Assembly: GCA_963812795.1 (NCBI GenBank)
Contig: CAWEWG010000007.1
Coordinates: 744,001 to 808,000, forward strand
DNA length: 64,000 bases
Direction of reading: 5' to 3'
Source: Hyphomicrobium_A sp963812795
Lineage (GTDB): Bacteria; Pseudomonadota; Alphaproteobacteria; Rhizobiales; Hyphomicrobiaceae
Translations under genes and position numbers: made by a program
Notes under the pieces: generated by a model
Seen by the model: the letters and a program-made list of their open reading frames with translations, nothing else
The model's database searches: none
Told to the model about the DNA's origin: nothing
In this document: positions 27,796 to 37,306 of the stretch, piece after piece
Numbering within the stretch: the first letter of the stretch is position 1
How the letters are laid out: each line of letters begins with the position of its first letter

Positions 27796-29650
27796 TCAGC
27801 CGAGGCGCTTCTCCAGCGCGCTGAGCTCATCGTGCAGCGCCTTCGGCAGGCGGTCGCCGAACGTCGCGAAATGCTCGCGGATCAGCGGCAGCTCGGCCTT
27901 CCAGCCTTCTTTGTCGAAGCTGGTCAGCTCCTTCATGTCGCTGGGCTCGACCTTGACGCCGGAGACGTCGATGGCGCCCTCGGCCGGAACCTTGCCGATC
28001 GGCGTGTCGACCGCCGCCGCCTTGCCGTCGCAGCGATCGAAGATCCACTTGAGCACGCGGCTGTTCTCGGCGTAGCCGGGCCACATGAACTTGCCAGCCG
28101 CGTTCTTGCGGAACCAGTTCACGTAGAAGATCTTCGGCATCTTGGCGCCGCCCTTCTCGCCCATCTTCAGCCAATGGGCGAAGTAGTCGCCCATGTGGTA
28201 GCCGCAGAAGGGCAGCATGGCCATCGGGTCGCGGCGGATGTCGCCTTTGACGCCCGAAGCGGCGGCCGTCTTTTCCGACGCCATGACCGAGCCGAGGAAG
28301 GTGCCGTGCACCCAGTTGAGCGCCTCCGTGACGAGCGGCACCGTCGTCGCGCGGCGGCCGCCGAAGAGGATGGCGTCGATCGGCACACCCTTGGGGTCTT
28401 CCCACTCCTTGGCGATCACCGGGCATTGGCCGGCGGGCGCGGTGAAGCGGGCGTTGGGATGCGCGGCCGGCCGGCCCGACTTGGGCGTCCAGTTGCGGCG
28501 CATCCAGTCGATGGTGTGCTCGGGCGTGGTGCCCATCTGCTCCCACCACACGTCGCCGTCGTCGGTCAGCGCGACGTTGGAGTAGATGCAGTTGGCGGTG
28601 AGCGTCTTCATGGCGTTGAGGTTCAACTCGTTGGACGTGCCCGGCGCCACGCCGAAGAAACCCGTCTCCGGATTGATCGCATAGAGCCGCCCGTCGGCGC
28701 CGAACTTCATCCAGCAGATGTCATCGCCGATGGTCTCCGCCTTCCAGCCCTTGATCGTGGGGGCCAGCATGGCGAGGTTGGTCTTGCCGCAGGCGGACGG
28801 GAACGCCGCCGCCATGAACTTCACCCGCCCTTCCGGATTGGTGAGCTTGAGGATGAGCATGTGCTCGGCCATCCAGCCCTCGTCGCGCGCCTTCACGCTG
28901 GCGATGCGCAGGGCGTGGCACTTCTTGCCGAGCAGGGCGTTGCCGCCGTAACCCGAGCCATAGGACCAGATCTCGCGCGTCTCCGGGAAGTGCGAGATGT
29001 ACTTGGTCTTGTTGCACGGCCACGGCACGTCGGCGGTCGCCGGCGTCGACAGCGGATAGCCGACCGTGTGCATGCCGCGCACGAAGTCTTCCGAATTGCC
29101 GAGCGCCTTCCAGACCGCCGACCCCACGCGGGTCATGATGTGCATGTTGGCGATGGCGTAGGCGCTGTCGGTGATCATCACGCCGATGCCGGCGATGGGC
29201 GAGCCGATCGGCCCCATCGAGTAGGGCAGCACGTACATGGTGCGGCCGGCCATGGCGCCGTCATACAGCTTCGACAGCGTCACCTTCATCTCGGCCGGAT
29301 CGAACCAGTTGTTGGTCGGGCCGGCGTCGTCCTTGCTCTGCGAGCAGATGTAGGTCTGGTCCTCGACGCGTGCGACGTCGAGCGGGTCGGAGCGCACGAG
29401 GATCGAGTTCGGCCGCTTCTCGGGGTTCAGCCAGAGCGCCGTGCCGCCATCGACCAGCGCCTTTAGCATGGCCTGGTACTCGGCCTTGGAGCCATCGCAC
29501 CAGACAACGTCTCTCCGGCTTGAAGAGAGCCTTGGCCTCCTCGACGAATTTCAGGACTTTTGGATTGCTGGTGGGCGGGCTGGTGGTGGGGGTGTACGTC
29601 GCGGCGGAGTGACCGTTGTCCTTGGACTTGAAGACAGAAAAGATACTCAT
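27796..29650 (-). CDS. pckG: phosphoenolpyruvate carboxykinase (GTP type), frame broken once
   Basis: A GTP-dependent PEP carboxykinase, ~617 residues after correction, matching the family. It converts oxaloacetate and GTP to PEP, CO2 and GDP at the entry to gluconeogenesis. The kinase motif AAFPSACGKTNLAML and the downstream NWFRKNAAGKFMWPGYAENS segment are typical of the GTP class and differ from ATP-type PckA. The frame breaks near 29512, where GAG-A precedes GACGTT; removing a base gives KPEDVVWCDGSKAEYQAML. The GAGGAAA before the ATG at 29650 is the ribosome binding site. A good terminator follows. The reaction links the TCA cycle to sugar synthesis. Confidence 0.93.
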
Positions 29651-29767
29651 ATGCGGCGTTTCCTCGAAGCTTGTTTTTTGTCGGCTAAGCTTTCGGACTG
29701 ACAGCTATCATTGAAAGGGAACGCGTTTCAAGCAATTGCGTCGCACACGTGTGCTGATGGTTTCCCC

Positions 29768-31580
29768 TCACGGCCCGGGCGACCGCGGCGGCCGCAAATC
29801 ATTCAGCGAGACGGCGGGATAGTAAGTGCCGGCGAGGCGGCGAACCCACCAATCCGTCGATCTCGCATCCGCGAAGACGATAGTCGTAGAGCAGCGCGCG
29901 CACGTGCTTCGGCGGTCGCCTCGCCGAACGGCTTCTCCGCGAAGAGGGCAAGGACGACCGGGGTGCCTTCGAGCAGCCGCCGCAGCAGCCGTTCGATCCA
30001 TTGCTGTTGTCCCGCAGTCCCATAGGCGGCGAACCAGAGCTGCCAGTCGAGGCGCGGCTGATAGGGAATGCTCCAGGTCGGTGCCCTTCCGACCGGCCCC
30101 GGCAGATACGGCAACGCGTATTCGCGCCAGGTACGATTGTCGTCCGAGCCTTCGATGCACGATGACCGGGCGCGTGGTCGTCGTCGTCGCGAAGAGGCCG
30201 TACGGGTTGACGATGAGCAGCGGCGCCAGCGCCTCGGTCAACTCGCCGGCAACCGGCAAGTTGCGACCGCTGAGCGGCGCGTAGACGAGGTTCACGCCGA
30301 TCGGCACGACGATGAGCGCGAGGGCTGTTGCCAAGCCCGCGGCAAGGCGGCCGGGTCGGGGTGCGCTGCGCGTGAGACGCACGGCGAGGCCGTTGGGCAG
30401 CACGCGGCGAAGCGCTTGATCGTCGAAGAGGAACAGGCACAGCAGCACGGTCAGCAGATTGAACCAGTTATAGCTGCCGGTCAGCATGATCCCGATCTGG
30501 AACACGATGACGAGCGCGGCGGCGAGCATGCGCGGGCGGCGCGGCAGGAAGATCAGCGCCACGGCGACGAGCTCGATGACTGAGCGCCGCCGCGGTCGCC
30601 GCTGAGAGCATCCAGTGCGGCAGCTGCGCCGCGTAGAAGGCGAGCGGCGAAGGCAGCGGCTGCGTCCAGAAGTGATAGTCGAGGGCGGTGAGCTGCTGCC
30701 AGGTCGCGTCGCCGGAGGCGAGCTTGACGAGGCCGGCAAGGAACAGGAAGCGGAACAGCAGCAGGCGGTACAGCCAGACGACGATGCGGGAGCCGCCGGT
30801 GAGAAAGATGGCGAGGAATCCCGCTTCGACCAGCAGCATGTCCCACTGGTACGTGAAGAACATCTGCCCGGCGTAGACGAACGACAGATAGAGGACGCAC
30901 AGGCCGACGAGTGCGAGGCGCTGGGCGATGCCGACGGTGAGCAGCACGCTCAGTCCGATGCCGGCGATGGCGCCGGCCATCAGCGCCGCGTCAGACGCAT
31001 TCAGCCAGAAGACCGTCGGCAGCCGCCAGTAGGCATCGGTGCCCCAGCCGGTGCGCGCGGCGGCGAGATACTCCTCGAGCGGCAGGATGCCTTGCGCGCC
31101 GACCAGTCCGCGCACCTGTAGCGTCAGCGAGACGAAGGCGGCGAGATAGATGAGGCCGAGGCCGCGCAGGAACAGCGCCGACACGAGATCGTAGCGCGCC
31201 GGCTCCAGCGTGCTGCCCCACAGCAGATGCGTTGCGCCAGCGAGCAGCCCGCGATGGCCGGAGATGAAGTGGTAGGCCGCCTCGCTTAGCGGCTCGAAAC
31301 CCGGCACGTGGCAATACAGCCACCACCATGCACGCTGGGACGGTACGTAGCTCAGCAAACGGAATGTGGCACCGGCGCCGGAATAGACCTGACCGTCCGG
31401 CTCGATGAACTGCACGGCTTGTTTGAATTCGCCGACAGGGAGGCCCGCGAAGTCCGCCGCCGCCTCCTGGTAGGGCCGATAGGCAACCTTGTCGCCGGTG
31501 AGCCGCTGCCAGTAATCCACCCACGTGCGGCAGATCCCGCAGTCGCCGTCGAACACGAATGTCGGGTGCAAAGGGTTCAT
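29768..31580 (-). CDS. DCC-domain plus lipase-maturation-factor-like membrane protein, frame broken four times
   Basis: After correction, 602 residues. The N-terminal DCC (DUF393) thiol-disulfide domain has FVFDGDCGICRTW with CxxC. A polytopic membrane region follows, with lipase-maturation-factor signatures TDAYWRLPTVFWLNASDA, FFTYQWDMLLVEAGFLAIF, SGDATWQQLTALDYHF and NPYGLFATTTTTRPVIV, then a soluble tail (IPYQPRLDWQLWFAAYG). Extra bases sit at about 30581, 30157, 29913 and 29876. In each, the two candidate third-position bases are synonymous (CTC/CTA, GTG/GTC, ACC/ACG, CGT/CGC). Start ATG 31580, stop TGA 29768-29770. It may help fold an exported enzyme; the client is unknown. Confidence 0.82.
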
Positions 31581-31608
31581 GTACCGCCGACTTTAGGACA
31601 TGTACCGC

Positions 31609-31638
31609 TTGACGTTGAATGCCGCCGGGCCCTTATTC
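31609..31638 (+). promoter_or_regulatory. probable sigma-70 promoter of rnpB
   Basis: TTGACG at 31609-31614 and TTATTC at 31633-31638 are separated by 18 bases. The likely start, seven bases on, coincides with the first paired bases of RNase P RNA. A direct repeat ATGTACCGC (31579-31587 and 31600-31608) precedes it and overlaps the divergent gene's start codon. Confidence 0.6.
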
Positions 31639-31644
31639 AGCGAG

Positions 31645-32055
<411 letters not shown>

Positions 32056-32111
32056 CATTTCCTTGCTAACGAGACGAGCCTACGCCGATCTGCAATGCAG
32101 CGCGGGTTTGG

Positions 32112-32255
32112 CTACGGCGCCGGGGGCGTCGTTGGCGTTGTGGGTGCGGCCGCCGGAGGCGCGGGCGGCGCCGCGGGCGGTGTCTGCATGGCATACCAAA
32201 TGATGCCCAGGACAGCGAGCACGGCTACGGCAATGAGGATTGTTCTTTGATCCAT
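32112..32255 (-). CDS. short membrane-anchored Pro/Ala-rich protein (47 aa)
   Basis: MDQRTILIAVAVLAVLGIIW then YAMQTPP: one transmembrane segment directly after a four-residue cytoplasmic end, then a 25-residue Pro/Ala/Thr tail (PPAAPPAPPAAAPTTPTTPP). GAGGA seven bases before the ATG at 32255 supports it. It converges on rnpB, its stop lying ~57 bases beyond the RNA's 3' end. Function unknown; short proteins of this layout occur in many Hyphomicrobiales. Confidence 0.6.
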   Translation of the reverse strand: MDQRTILIAVAVLAVLGIIWYAMQTPPAAPPAPPAAAPTTPTTPPAP

Positions 32256-32547
32256 GACTTTTCCTCGCAATGGTTGCCACCCAAAATATCCCAATACCCA
32301 GCCGGAAACCACCCGAGAATGGGCCTCGCCTAGGCTCCTGAGCTTGTTATCAAATGGGCAATTTCATTACGGGCGTTAGCGATTGCCTGCCTTCCGCGGC
32401 GCGCCATCGTCCGTTATCGTAGCGTTTCAGGTCAGGCGCCAATCGCACTTTAATTGATGGCGCTTTATCGCTTGATTTCACAATGAAATTTCAATTGCGC
32501 GGTAAGCAATCCCGCTTACCTTCGCATGACGGCTGATGGAGGTCTTC
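32256..32547. other. intergenic region, A/T-richer than its surroundings
   Basis: About 290 bases between divergent small genes. The segment ~32440-32510 is notably A/T-rich for this DNA (GATTTCACAATGAAATTTCA and neighbours) and contains TGAAATTTCA, a near-palindrome. It probably holds the promoter of the Tyr-rich secreted protein. No RNA was recognised. Confidence 0.45.
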
Positions 32548-32868
32548 ATGCGTAAATTACTGACGGCTTTGGTTCTGGCTGGCGCCGGTGTGGCAGCTCT
32601 CGGCGCCACCGCCGATACCGCTTCTGCTGGCGGCGGCTACCGCTGGTATCGCGACTATGCCCCGCTCTACCCGCAGGTCTACTACGGACCTCCGGTCGTC
32701 TACGTCGTCCCGCCCGCGTACGCCTACTACCCGCGCCCCGTTTATGGCGCTTGTTGCGGCTACGTCGTCGGCCCTGCGGCGACCTACTACCCGCGTCCCC
32801 AGATCTATCCGCGCCAGCGCTACGTGCGTCCGTACTACGTCGGCCGCCGCGGTCGCTGCTGCTACTGA
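32548..32868 (+). CDS. secreted Tyr/Pro-rich protein
   Basis: A 106-residue exported protein: signal peptide MRKLLTALVLAGAGVAALGA (cleavage near ASA-GG), then a mature part dominated by Tyr, Pro, Arg and Val (YRWYRDYAPLYPQVYYGPPV, PQIYPRQRYVRPYYVG) with a CC pair in the middle and a CCY end. GGAGG five bases before the ATG at 32548 fixes the start. Proteins like this are common in alphaproteobacteria and often lack a known role; a surface or wall function is plausible. Confidence 0.75.
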   Translation: MRKLLTALVLAGAGVAALGATADTASAGGGYRWYRDYAPLYPQVYYGPPVVYVVPPAYAYYPRPVYGACCGYVVGPAATYYPRPQIYPRQRYVRPYYVGRRGRCCY

Positions 32869-32872
32869 GCGA

Positions 32873-33280
32873 TCATCGCGACTTCCCGTTAGCGACGAGC
32901 CAGGCCGGATTGAACCATCGATCCGCCTCGCCGTCGTACGGGAGGCGCGTGATGTCCCAGTGGCGGATGTACTTGGCATAGACGTCCCACACCGGCGGGC
33001 CGCCGCCGATGAACACGACGCGTCCGGCGAACTTCGCCAGCGTCTCCTCCGCATCCATGTGTGAGCGCAACTCGACGACCGTCATGTGCTGGCGCTCGTA
33101 CTCGGGAACGGCGCGCGCCGTGGTCGGCCCTGCCAGCAGCACGTGCCCGCGCGTCATCCGGAAAAAGTTCTCGACGTCCTCCTTGTACTCGCGACCCTTG
33201 TTGCCCTCCCACGGCAGGTGGCCGTTGAGGCCCAATTGGCCGCTGAGGCCGATGGCGCACATGGAGCGCACGTCAGGCAT
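32873..33280 (-). CDS. dihydrofolate reductase family protein
   Basis: A 135-residue dihydrofolate reductase-like protein. The N-terminal folate/NADPH signature is MCAIGLSGQLGLNGHLPWEG, and the C-terminal VVFIGGGPPVWDVYAKYIRH matches the GGxxxY-like strand of DHFR. It is shorter than typical DHFR (~160), so it may be a divergent or reduced-activity member. GGAG about seven bases before the ATG at 33280 supports that start. It is divergent from the dcw cluster and shares its upstream region. Confidence 0.75.
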   Translation of the reverse strand: MPDVRSMCAIGLSGQLGLNGHLPWEGNKGREYKEDVENFFRMTRGHVLLAGPTTARAVPEYERQHMTVVELRSHMDAEETLAKFAGRVVFIGGGPPVWDVYAKYIRHWDITRLPYDGEADRWFNPAWLVANGKSR

Positions 33281-33647
33281 TCGCTTCTCCTCAAACTTTC
33301 GATCGTGTCGGGGAAAACCAGGCTCGCGTGGCGAAACTAGCACAGGGTTCTGAGGCCCCAAGGCCGGCGGGCTGCGGCGTGCCGAAAATCGCTTGTGCAC
33401 AAGGGTCTGATGGCGTTCGGGCCCACCGAAAAACGTTAATAAACCATTGACGTCCATCCCATCCCATGCGATCCCATAGTGGCCCGACCGCACCGGGCAG
33501 GGTCCCGTGGCTGGGCGCCGGTTTCGATCGAGGGCTCGAGGCCCGAGCGACCGCCACGGCTCCCCCGCCGGTGCAACGGCAACTGAGCGAAGGGACGTCC
33601 TTCGCAGTGGGTTGAATTCGAGTGGTGCGCGAGGCCGGAACGAGGGG
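33281..33647. promoter_or_regulatory. divergent region and probable dcw promoter/leader
   Basis: A 367-base gene-free stretch upstream of mraZ, expected to carry the main dcw promoter. At 33436-33451 is TTAATAAACCATTGAC, one base off the CtrA half-site pair TTAA-N7-TTAAC, and it also supplies a TTGACG. CtrA control of division genes is established in alphaproteobacteria, but this single site is only suggestive. Two GTGG motifs near 33607 and 33622 are 15 bases apart, not the 10-base period of known MraZ boxes. Confidence 0.4.
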
Positions 33648-34157
33648 ATGGACCGCTTTGTCTCGACATTCACAAACAAGATCGACGCCAAAGGCCGGGT
33701 CTCAATCCCCGCCCCTTTCCGCGCCGTACTCGAACGCGACGGCTACGCCTCTGGAGGCGCTGGCGGCATCTACTGCTACCCCGCGCTCGAAGCTCCGGCT
33801 CTCGATGCTGGCGGCGAGAGACTTGCAAAAAAGATCGACGGGCTTCTCGCGGGCCTGCCGGACTATTCGGATGAGCGGGACGAGCTGTCTGTCGCGCTCT
33901 ACGGCGATGTCCAGGTCATCGCGATCGACGGCGACGGGCGCATCAGCCTTCCTGAAGCGCTTCGCGCGCACGCCGGCCTTACGTCCCAGGTCACTTTTGT
34001 CGGCCTGGGTGACAAATTTCAGATGTGGCAACCTGAGCGCTTCGCCGAACGGCGCGAGCGTGCTCGGGAGAAAGTCCACCAGACACGCAAGCTCTTCGGC
34101 GCGGGGAACCGTTCGTCCTCAGACGAGGATGACGGCAGCGAAGGAGCACGGGGATGA
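33648..34157 (+). CDS. mraZ: transcriptional regulator MraZ
   Basis: A 169-residue MraZ, first gene of the dcw cluster. Two AbrB-like SpoVT/MraZ repeats are visible: MDRFVSTFTNKIDAKGRVSI near the start, and VIAIDGDGRISLPEALRAHA near 95. MraZ binds DNA upstream of its own operon and limits dcw expression. The ATG at 33648, preceded by GAGGGG, begins the conserved sequence. The C-terminal ~25 residues are acidic and disordered. Its TGA overlaps the rsmH ATG (ATGA). Confidence 0.93.
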   Translation: MDRFVSTFTNKIDAKGRVSIPAPFRAVLERDGYASGGAGGIYCYPALEAPALDAGGERLAKKIDGLLAGLPDYSDERDELSVALYGDVQVIAIDGDGRISLPEALRAHAGLTSQVTFVGLGDKFQMWQPERFAERRERAREKVHQTRKLFGAGNRSSSDEDDGSEGARG

Positions 34158-35179
34158 CGGCGCGCCGCCGGCCAGGAGCCACTGAGCCCGGTCGTGCGCG
34201 CCACATCCCCGTGCTGCTTTCGGAGGTTATCGCCAGCCTCCGACCGGTAGACGGCGGCACCTACATCGACGCAACGTTCGGCGCCGGCGGCTATACCCGC
34301 GCCATCCTCGAGGCGGCCGCCTGCAATGTGCTGGCGCTCGATCGCGATCCGAGCGCCATCCTCGGCGCGTCAGCGCTGCGCGAGGAGTTCGGCGACCGGC
34401 TCACGCTTCTCCAATCGCGCTTTTCCGAGCTCGATCTGGTGGCCGGCGAGCAGGATGTGACGCCGGTCGACGGCATCGTGCTCGACATCGGCGTGTCGTC
34501 GATGCAGCTCGACCAGCCCGAGCGCGGATTCTCGTTCCAGGCCGACGGCCCGCTCGACATGCGCATGTCGTCGTCGGGGCGGTCCGCCGCCGACATCGTC
34601 AACGAGACCGACGAGGAGGATTTGGCGCGCATACTTTACATGCTCGGTGAGGAGCGCCGCTCGCGCGTCATCGCGCGGCTCATTGCCAAGGCGCGACTCG
34701 AAGATGGCCCCATCACCACCACGCGGGCGCTGGCCGAGCTGGTCACGCGCGCCGTCGGCGGCCGCCGCGGCGATCCCCAGCATCCGGCGACGCAGACGTT
34801 TCAGGCGTTGCGCATCTACGTGAACGACGAGCTGGGTGAGCTCGCCCGGGCGCTGGCCGCCGCCGAGCGCACCTTGAAGCCCGGCGGACGGCTGGTGGTC
34901 GTCACCTTCCATTCGCTCGAGGACCGCATCGTCAAGCGCTTCTTGCAGGAGCGGGCGGGCAAAGAATCGCGCGGCTCCCGGCACTTGCCGGAGCAATCCG
35001 TAAAATTTGCAGCACCGAGTTTTGAGATTGTTAACTCGCGTCCGTTAACACCTTCGAAAGCAGAACTCGAGGTAAACCCGCGCGCCAGATCGGCACGTTT
35101 GCGGGCGGCGGTACGCACTGGGGCATCGAGCTGGCCACTCGACGAGGCCGAGCTCGGGGTGCCCTCGGTGGAGGACTAG
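34154..35179 (+). CDS. rsmH: 16S rRNA m4C1402 methyltransferase RsmH
   Basis: A 341-residue RsmH (MraW), the SAM-dependent N4-methyltransferase of C1402 in 16S rRNA. SAM site YIDATFGAGGYTRAILEAA near residue 35; VDGIVLDIGVSSMQLDQPER near 105; LVVVTFHSLEDRIVKRFLQE near 250. Starts in the ATGA overlap with mraZ and precedes ftsL by 22 bases. Normal length and frame. Confidence 0.95.
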   Translation: MTARRRPGATEPGRARHIPVLLSEVIASLRPVDGGTYIDATFGAGGYTRAILEAAACNVLALDRDPSAILGASALREEFGDRLTLLQSRFSELDLVAGEQDVTPVDGIVLDIGVSSMQLDQPERGFSFQADGPLDMRMSSSGRSAADIVNETDEEDLARILYMLGEERRSRVIARLIAKARLEDGPITTTRALAELVTRAVGGRRGDPQHPATQTFQALRIYVNDELGELARALAAAERTLKPGGRLVVVTFHSLEDRIVKRFLQERAGKESRGSRHLPEQSVKFAAPSFEIVNSRPLTPSKAELEVNPRARSARLRAAVRTGASSWPLDEAELGVPSVED

Positions 35180-35201
35180 AGGCAGACGGCTGGAGGGCGC
35201 G

Positions 35202-35519
35202 ATGCGGCTGATCATTCTTGGGGCGCTGATCCTCACGATCGCCAGCGCCTTCGTCCTCTACAGCAGCAACTACGACACCCGGCTGTTCGAAGCGCGCGTC
35301 GCCGAGCAGGAGCGCGCCATCGACAAGGCGCGCAGCGACATCTCCGTCCTCAAGGCCGAGCGCGCGCACCTCGGGCGCCCGGAGCGCATCGAGCCGTTGG
35401 CGCGCGCCCTCGGTCTCGGCCCGGCAACCGAGCAGCAGCTCGCCGCAACGCCGGAGGACGCATTGGCACGCGTCCTCTCAGGCAACGTTAGCGGCAGCGG
35501 CAAGAAAGCGGGGAACTGA
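35202..35519 (+). CDS. ftsL: cell division protein FtsL
   Basis: A 105-residue bitopic membrane protein in the usual FtsL slot. One transmembrane helix (IILGALILTIASAFVLYSSN, residues ~4-23) is followed by a periplasmic coiled coil (LFEARVAEQERAIDKARSDI) that pairs with FtsB and FtsQ to position FtsI and FtsW. Sequence conservation is weak in this family, so assignment relies on size, topology and position between rsmH and ftsI. The stop is three bases before the ftsI GTG. Confidence 0.85.
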   Translation: MRLIILGALILTIASAFVLYSSNYDTRLFEARVAEQERAIDKARSDISVLKAERAHLGRPERIEPLARALGLGPATEQQLAATPEDALARVLSGNVSGSGKKAGN

Positions 35520-35522
35520 GCG

Positions 35523-37250
35523 GTGGCGGAGTCGCGCATGGATACGGACGAAGGCGAGGAAGGCGGTGTCACGCGGATGCCGCAGGCCGCCAACGGACCC
35601 TTGCGTACGCTCATCGCCACCGTCGCCATGGCTCTCTTCTTCATGGCCGTCGGCGCTCAGCTCGTCCGCCTAGCGTTGATGGGCGTCAGCGGAAGCTCAA
35701 TCTCGCTCAACGAGACGGTTGCGCAGAGCTTCGCGCGTCCCGACATCGTCGATCGCAACGGCCGCCTCTTGGCTACCGACGTCGAAGCCTACTCGCTGTT
35801 CGCCGACCCGGGGCGCGTCATCGACCGCGACGAGGCCGTCGAAAAGCTGGCCGTCGTGTTCCCCGATCTCGACACCAACGCCTTGCGCAAGGAGCTGTCC
35901 GACCGTAACCGCCGCTTCATCTGGGTGCGGCGCGGCCTGGCTCCGCGTGCCGCACAGGCGGTGCACAATCTCGGTATTCCGGGCTTCGATTTTCGTCGCG
36001 AGCTGCGGCGTGCCTATCCGGGCGGCAAGCTGGCCGGACACGTGCTCGGCTACGTCAACATCGACAACAAAGGCGTTGCCGGCATCGAGCGCTATGTCGA
36101 CGAGGTGGTCGGCGTCGAGTCCGTGCAGGGCGCCACGCTCGCCGAGCGCCCGCCCGTGCGCCTGTCGATCGACATCGGCGTGCAGCACGCCGTCGAAGCC
36201 GAGCTCGCCGATGCTGTAAGCCGCTACAAGGCGCAGGGCGCGGCCGGCGTCGTGCTCGACGTGACGACGGGCGAGGTCATGGCTTCCGCCTCGCTGCCCG
36301 CCGTCGACCCGGCCAGGCCGAACATGGACCAGGAACGCCTCGACAAGATTGCCGGCAGCACGTTCGAGCTCGGCTCGGTGTTCAAGACGCTGACCGTGGC
36401 GATGGCCATCGATCAGGCGCTGGTGACGCCGGAGACGGTCATCGACGCGCGCCATGAAATCAAGTCCGGGCGCTTCACCATCAAGGATCTGCATCCCTTG
36501 CGCCGGCCGCTGTCGGTGGCGGAGATTTTCTTGCACTCCTCGAACGTCGGTGCCGCCAAGCTGGCGTTGCTCGCCGGTCCGCAACGCTTCCAGGAATTCC
36601 TGCGCCACATGCAGCTGCTCGACGTCATGAAGACGGAGGCGGGCGCCATGCCATCGCCGCAGGTTCCGCAACGCTGGGGCGAGATCGAAACCATCACCGC
36701 TTCCTACGGCCACGGCATAGCCATGGCGCCGCTGCAGTTCGCTGCCGCCGCTGCTGCCGTCGTCAACGGCGGCCGCAAAGTAACGCCGACGTTCGTCAAG
36801 AAACAGGCCGATGCCGGGATCGCCGAGATTCCGCTCGTCAGCACGGCGACCAGCGGCAAAATGCGTGCGCTGATGCGGCGCAACGTCGCCGAGCAAGCCG
36901 GCACCGGCAAGCGCGCGGAAGTGCGCGGCTACGAGGTCGGCGGCAAGACCGGCACCGCGGAGATGCCCGGCGTCGGCGGCTATCGCGAGAAAGCCGTGAT
37001 CTCCTCGTTCCTTGCGGCATTCCCGATGGACAACCCGCGCTACCTCGTGTTCGTGCTGTTGTTCGAGCCGTCCGGCACGCAGGAAACGGGTGGCGAAGTG
37101 CTAGCGTCGCGTAACGCGGCGCCGACGGCGGGGCGCGTGATATCGCGCATCGGACCGCTGCTCGGTATGCTGCCGACGCAAGCGGCGACGACCGGCGCCA
37201 CCGGTATGGCGTTTGACGCCTTGAGCCCCGCAAAATATGAAGCACGGTGA
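35523..37250 (+). CDS. ftsI: septal peptidoglycan transpeptidase FtsI (PBP3)
   Basis: A 575-residue class B penicillin-binding protein. A short cytoplasmic N-terminus is followed by a transmembrane helix near 35-60 (LIATVAMALFFMAVGAQLV). The pedestal begins RPDIVDRNGRLLATDVEAYS. Transpeptidase motifs: SVFK with nucleophile Ser ~285, SSN (HSSNVGAAKL) near 340, and KTGTAEM near 475. It crosslinks septal peptidoglycan with FtsW. Start is GTG at 35523; an ATG at 35538 is possible. The stop overlaps an in-frame upstream GTG of murE. Confidence 0.95.
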   Translation: MAESRMDTDEGEEGGVTRMPQAANGPLRTLIATVAMALFFMAVGAQLVRLALMGVSGSSISLNETVAQSFARPDIVDRNGRLLATDVEAYSLFADPGRVIDRDEAVEKLAVVFPDLDTNALRKELSDRNRRFIWVRRGLAPRAAQAVHNLGIPGFDFRRELRRAYPGGKLAGHVLGYVNIDNKGVAGIERYVDEVVGVESVQGATLAERPPVRLSIDIGVQHAVEAELADAVSRYKAQGAAGVVLDVTTGEVMASASLPAVDPARPNMDQERLDKIAGSTFELGSVFKTLTVAMAIDQALVTPETVIDARHEIKSGRFTIKDLHPLRRPLSVAEIFLHSSNVGAAKLALLAGPQRFQEFLRHMQLLDVMKTEAGAMPSPQVPQRWGEIETITASYGHGIAMAPLQFAAAAAAVVNGGRKVTPTFVKKQADAGIAEIPLVSTATSGKMRALMRRNVAEQAGTGKRAEVRGYEVGGKTGTAEMPGVGGYREKAVISSFLAAFPMDNPRYLVFVLLFEPSGTQETGGEVLASRNAAPTAGRVISRIGPLLGMLPTQAATTGATGMAFDALSPAKYEAR

Positions 37251-37306
37251 CGTCGGCATCTGCGGCACGAGGCGACGAATTTCGCGATCAGGACACTAGG
37301 AGAACC

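Noticed and set aside
27790..29466. A 558-codon + strand frame opposite pckG
   Set aside because: Antisense shadow with His/Arg-rich composition and no domain; pckG motifs are on the minus strand.
33600..33630. MraZ operator boxes upstream of mraZ
   Set aside because: Two GTGG motifs are present, but their 15-base spacing does not match the ~10-base period of known MraZ repeats, and a third copy is absent.
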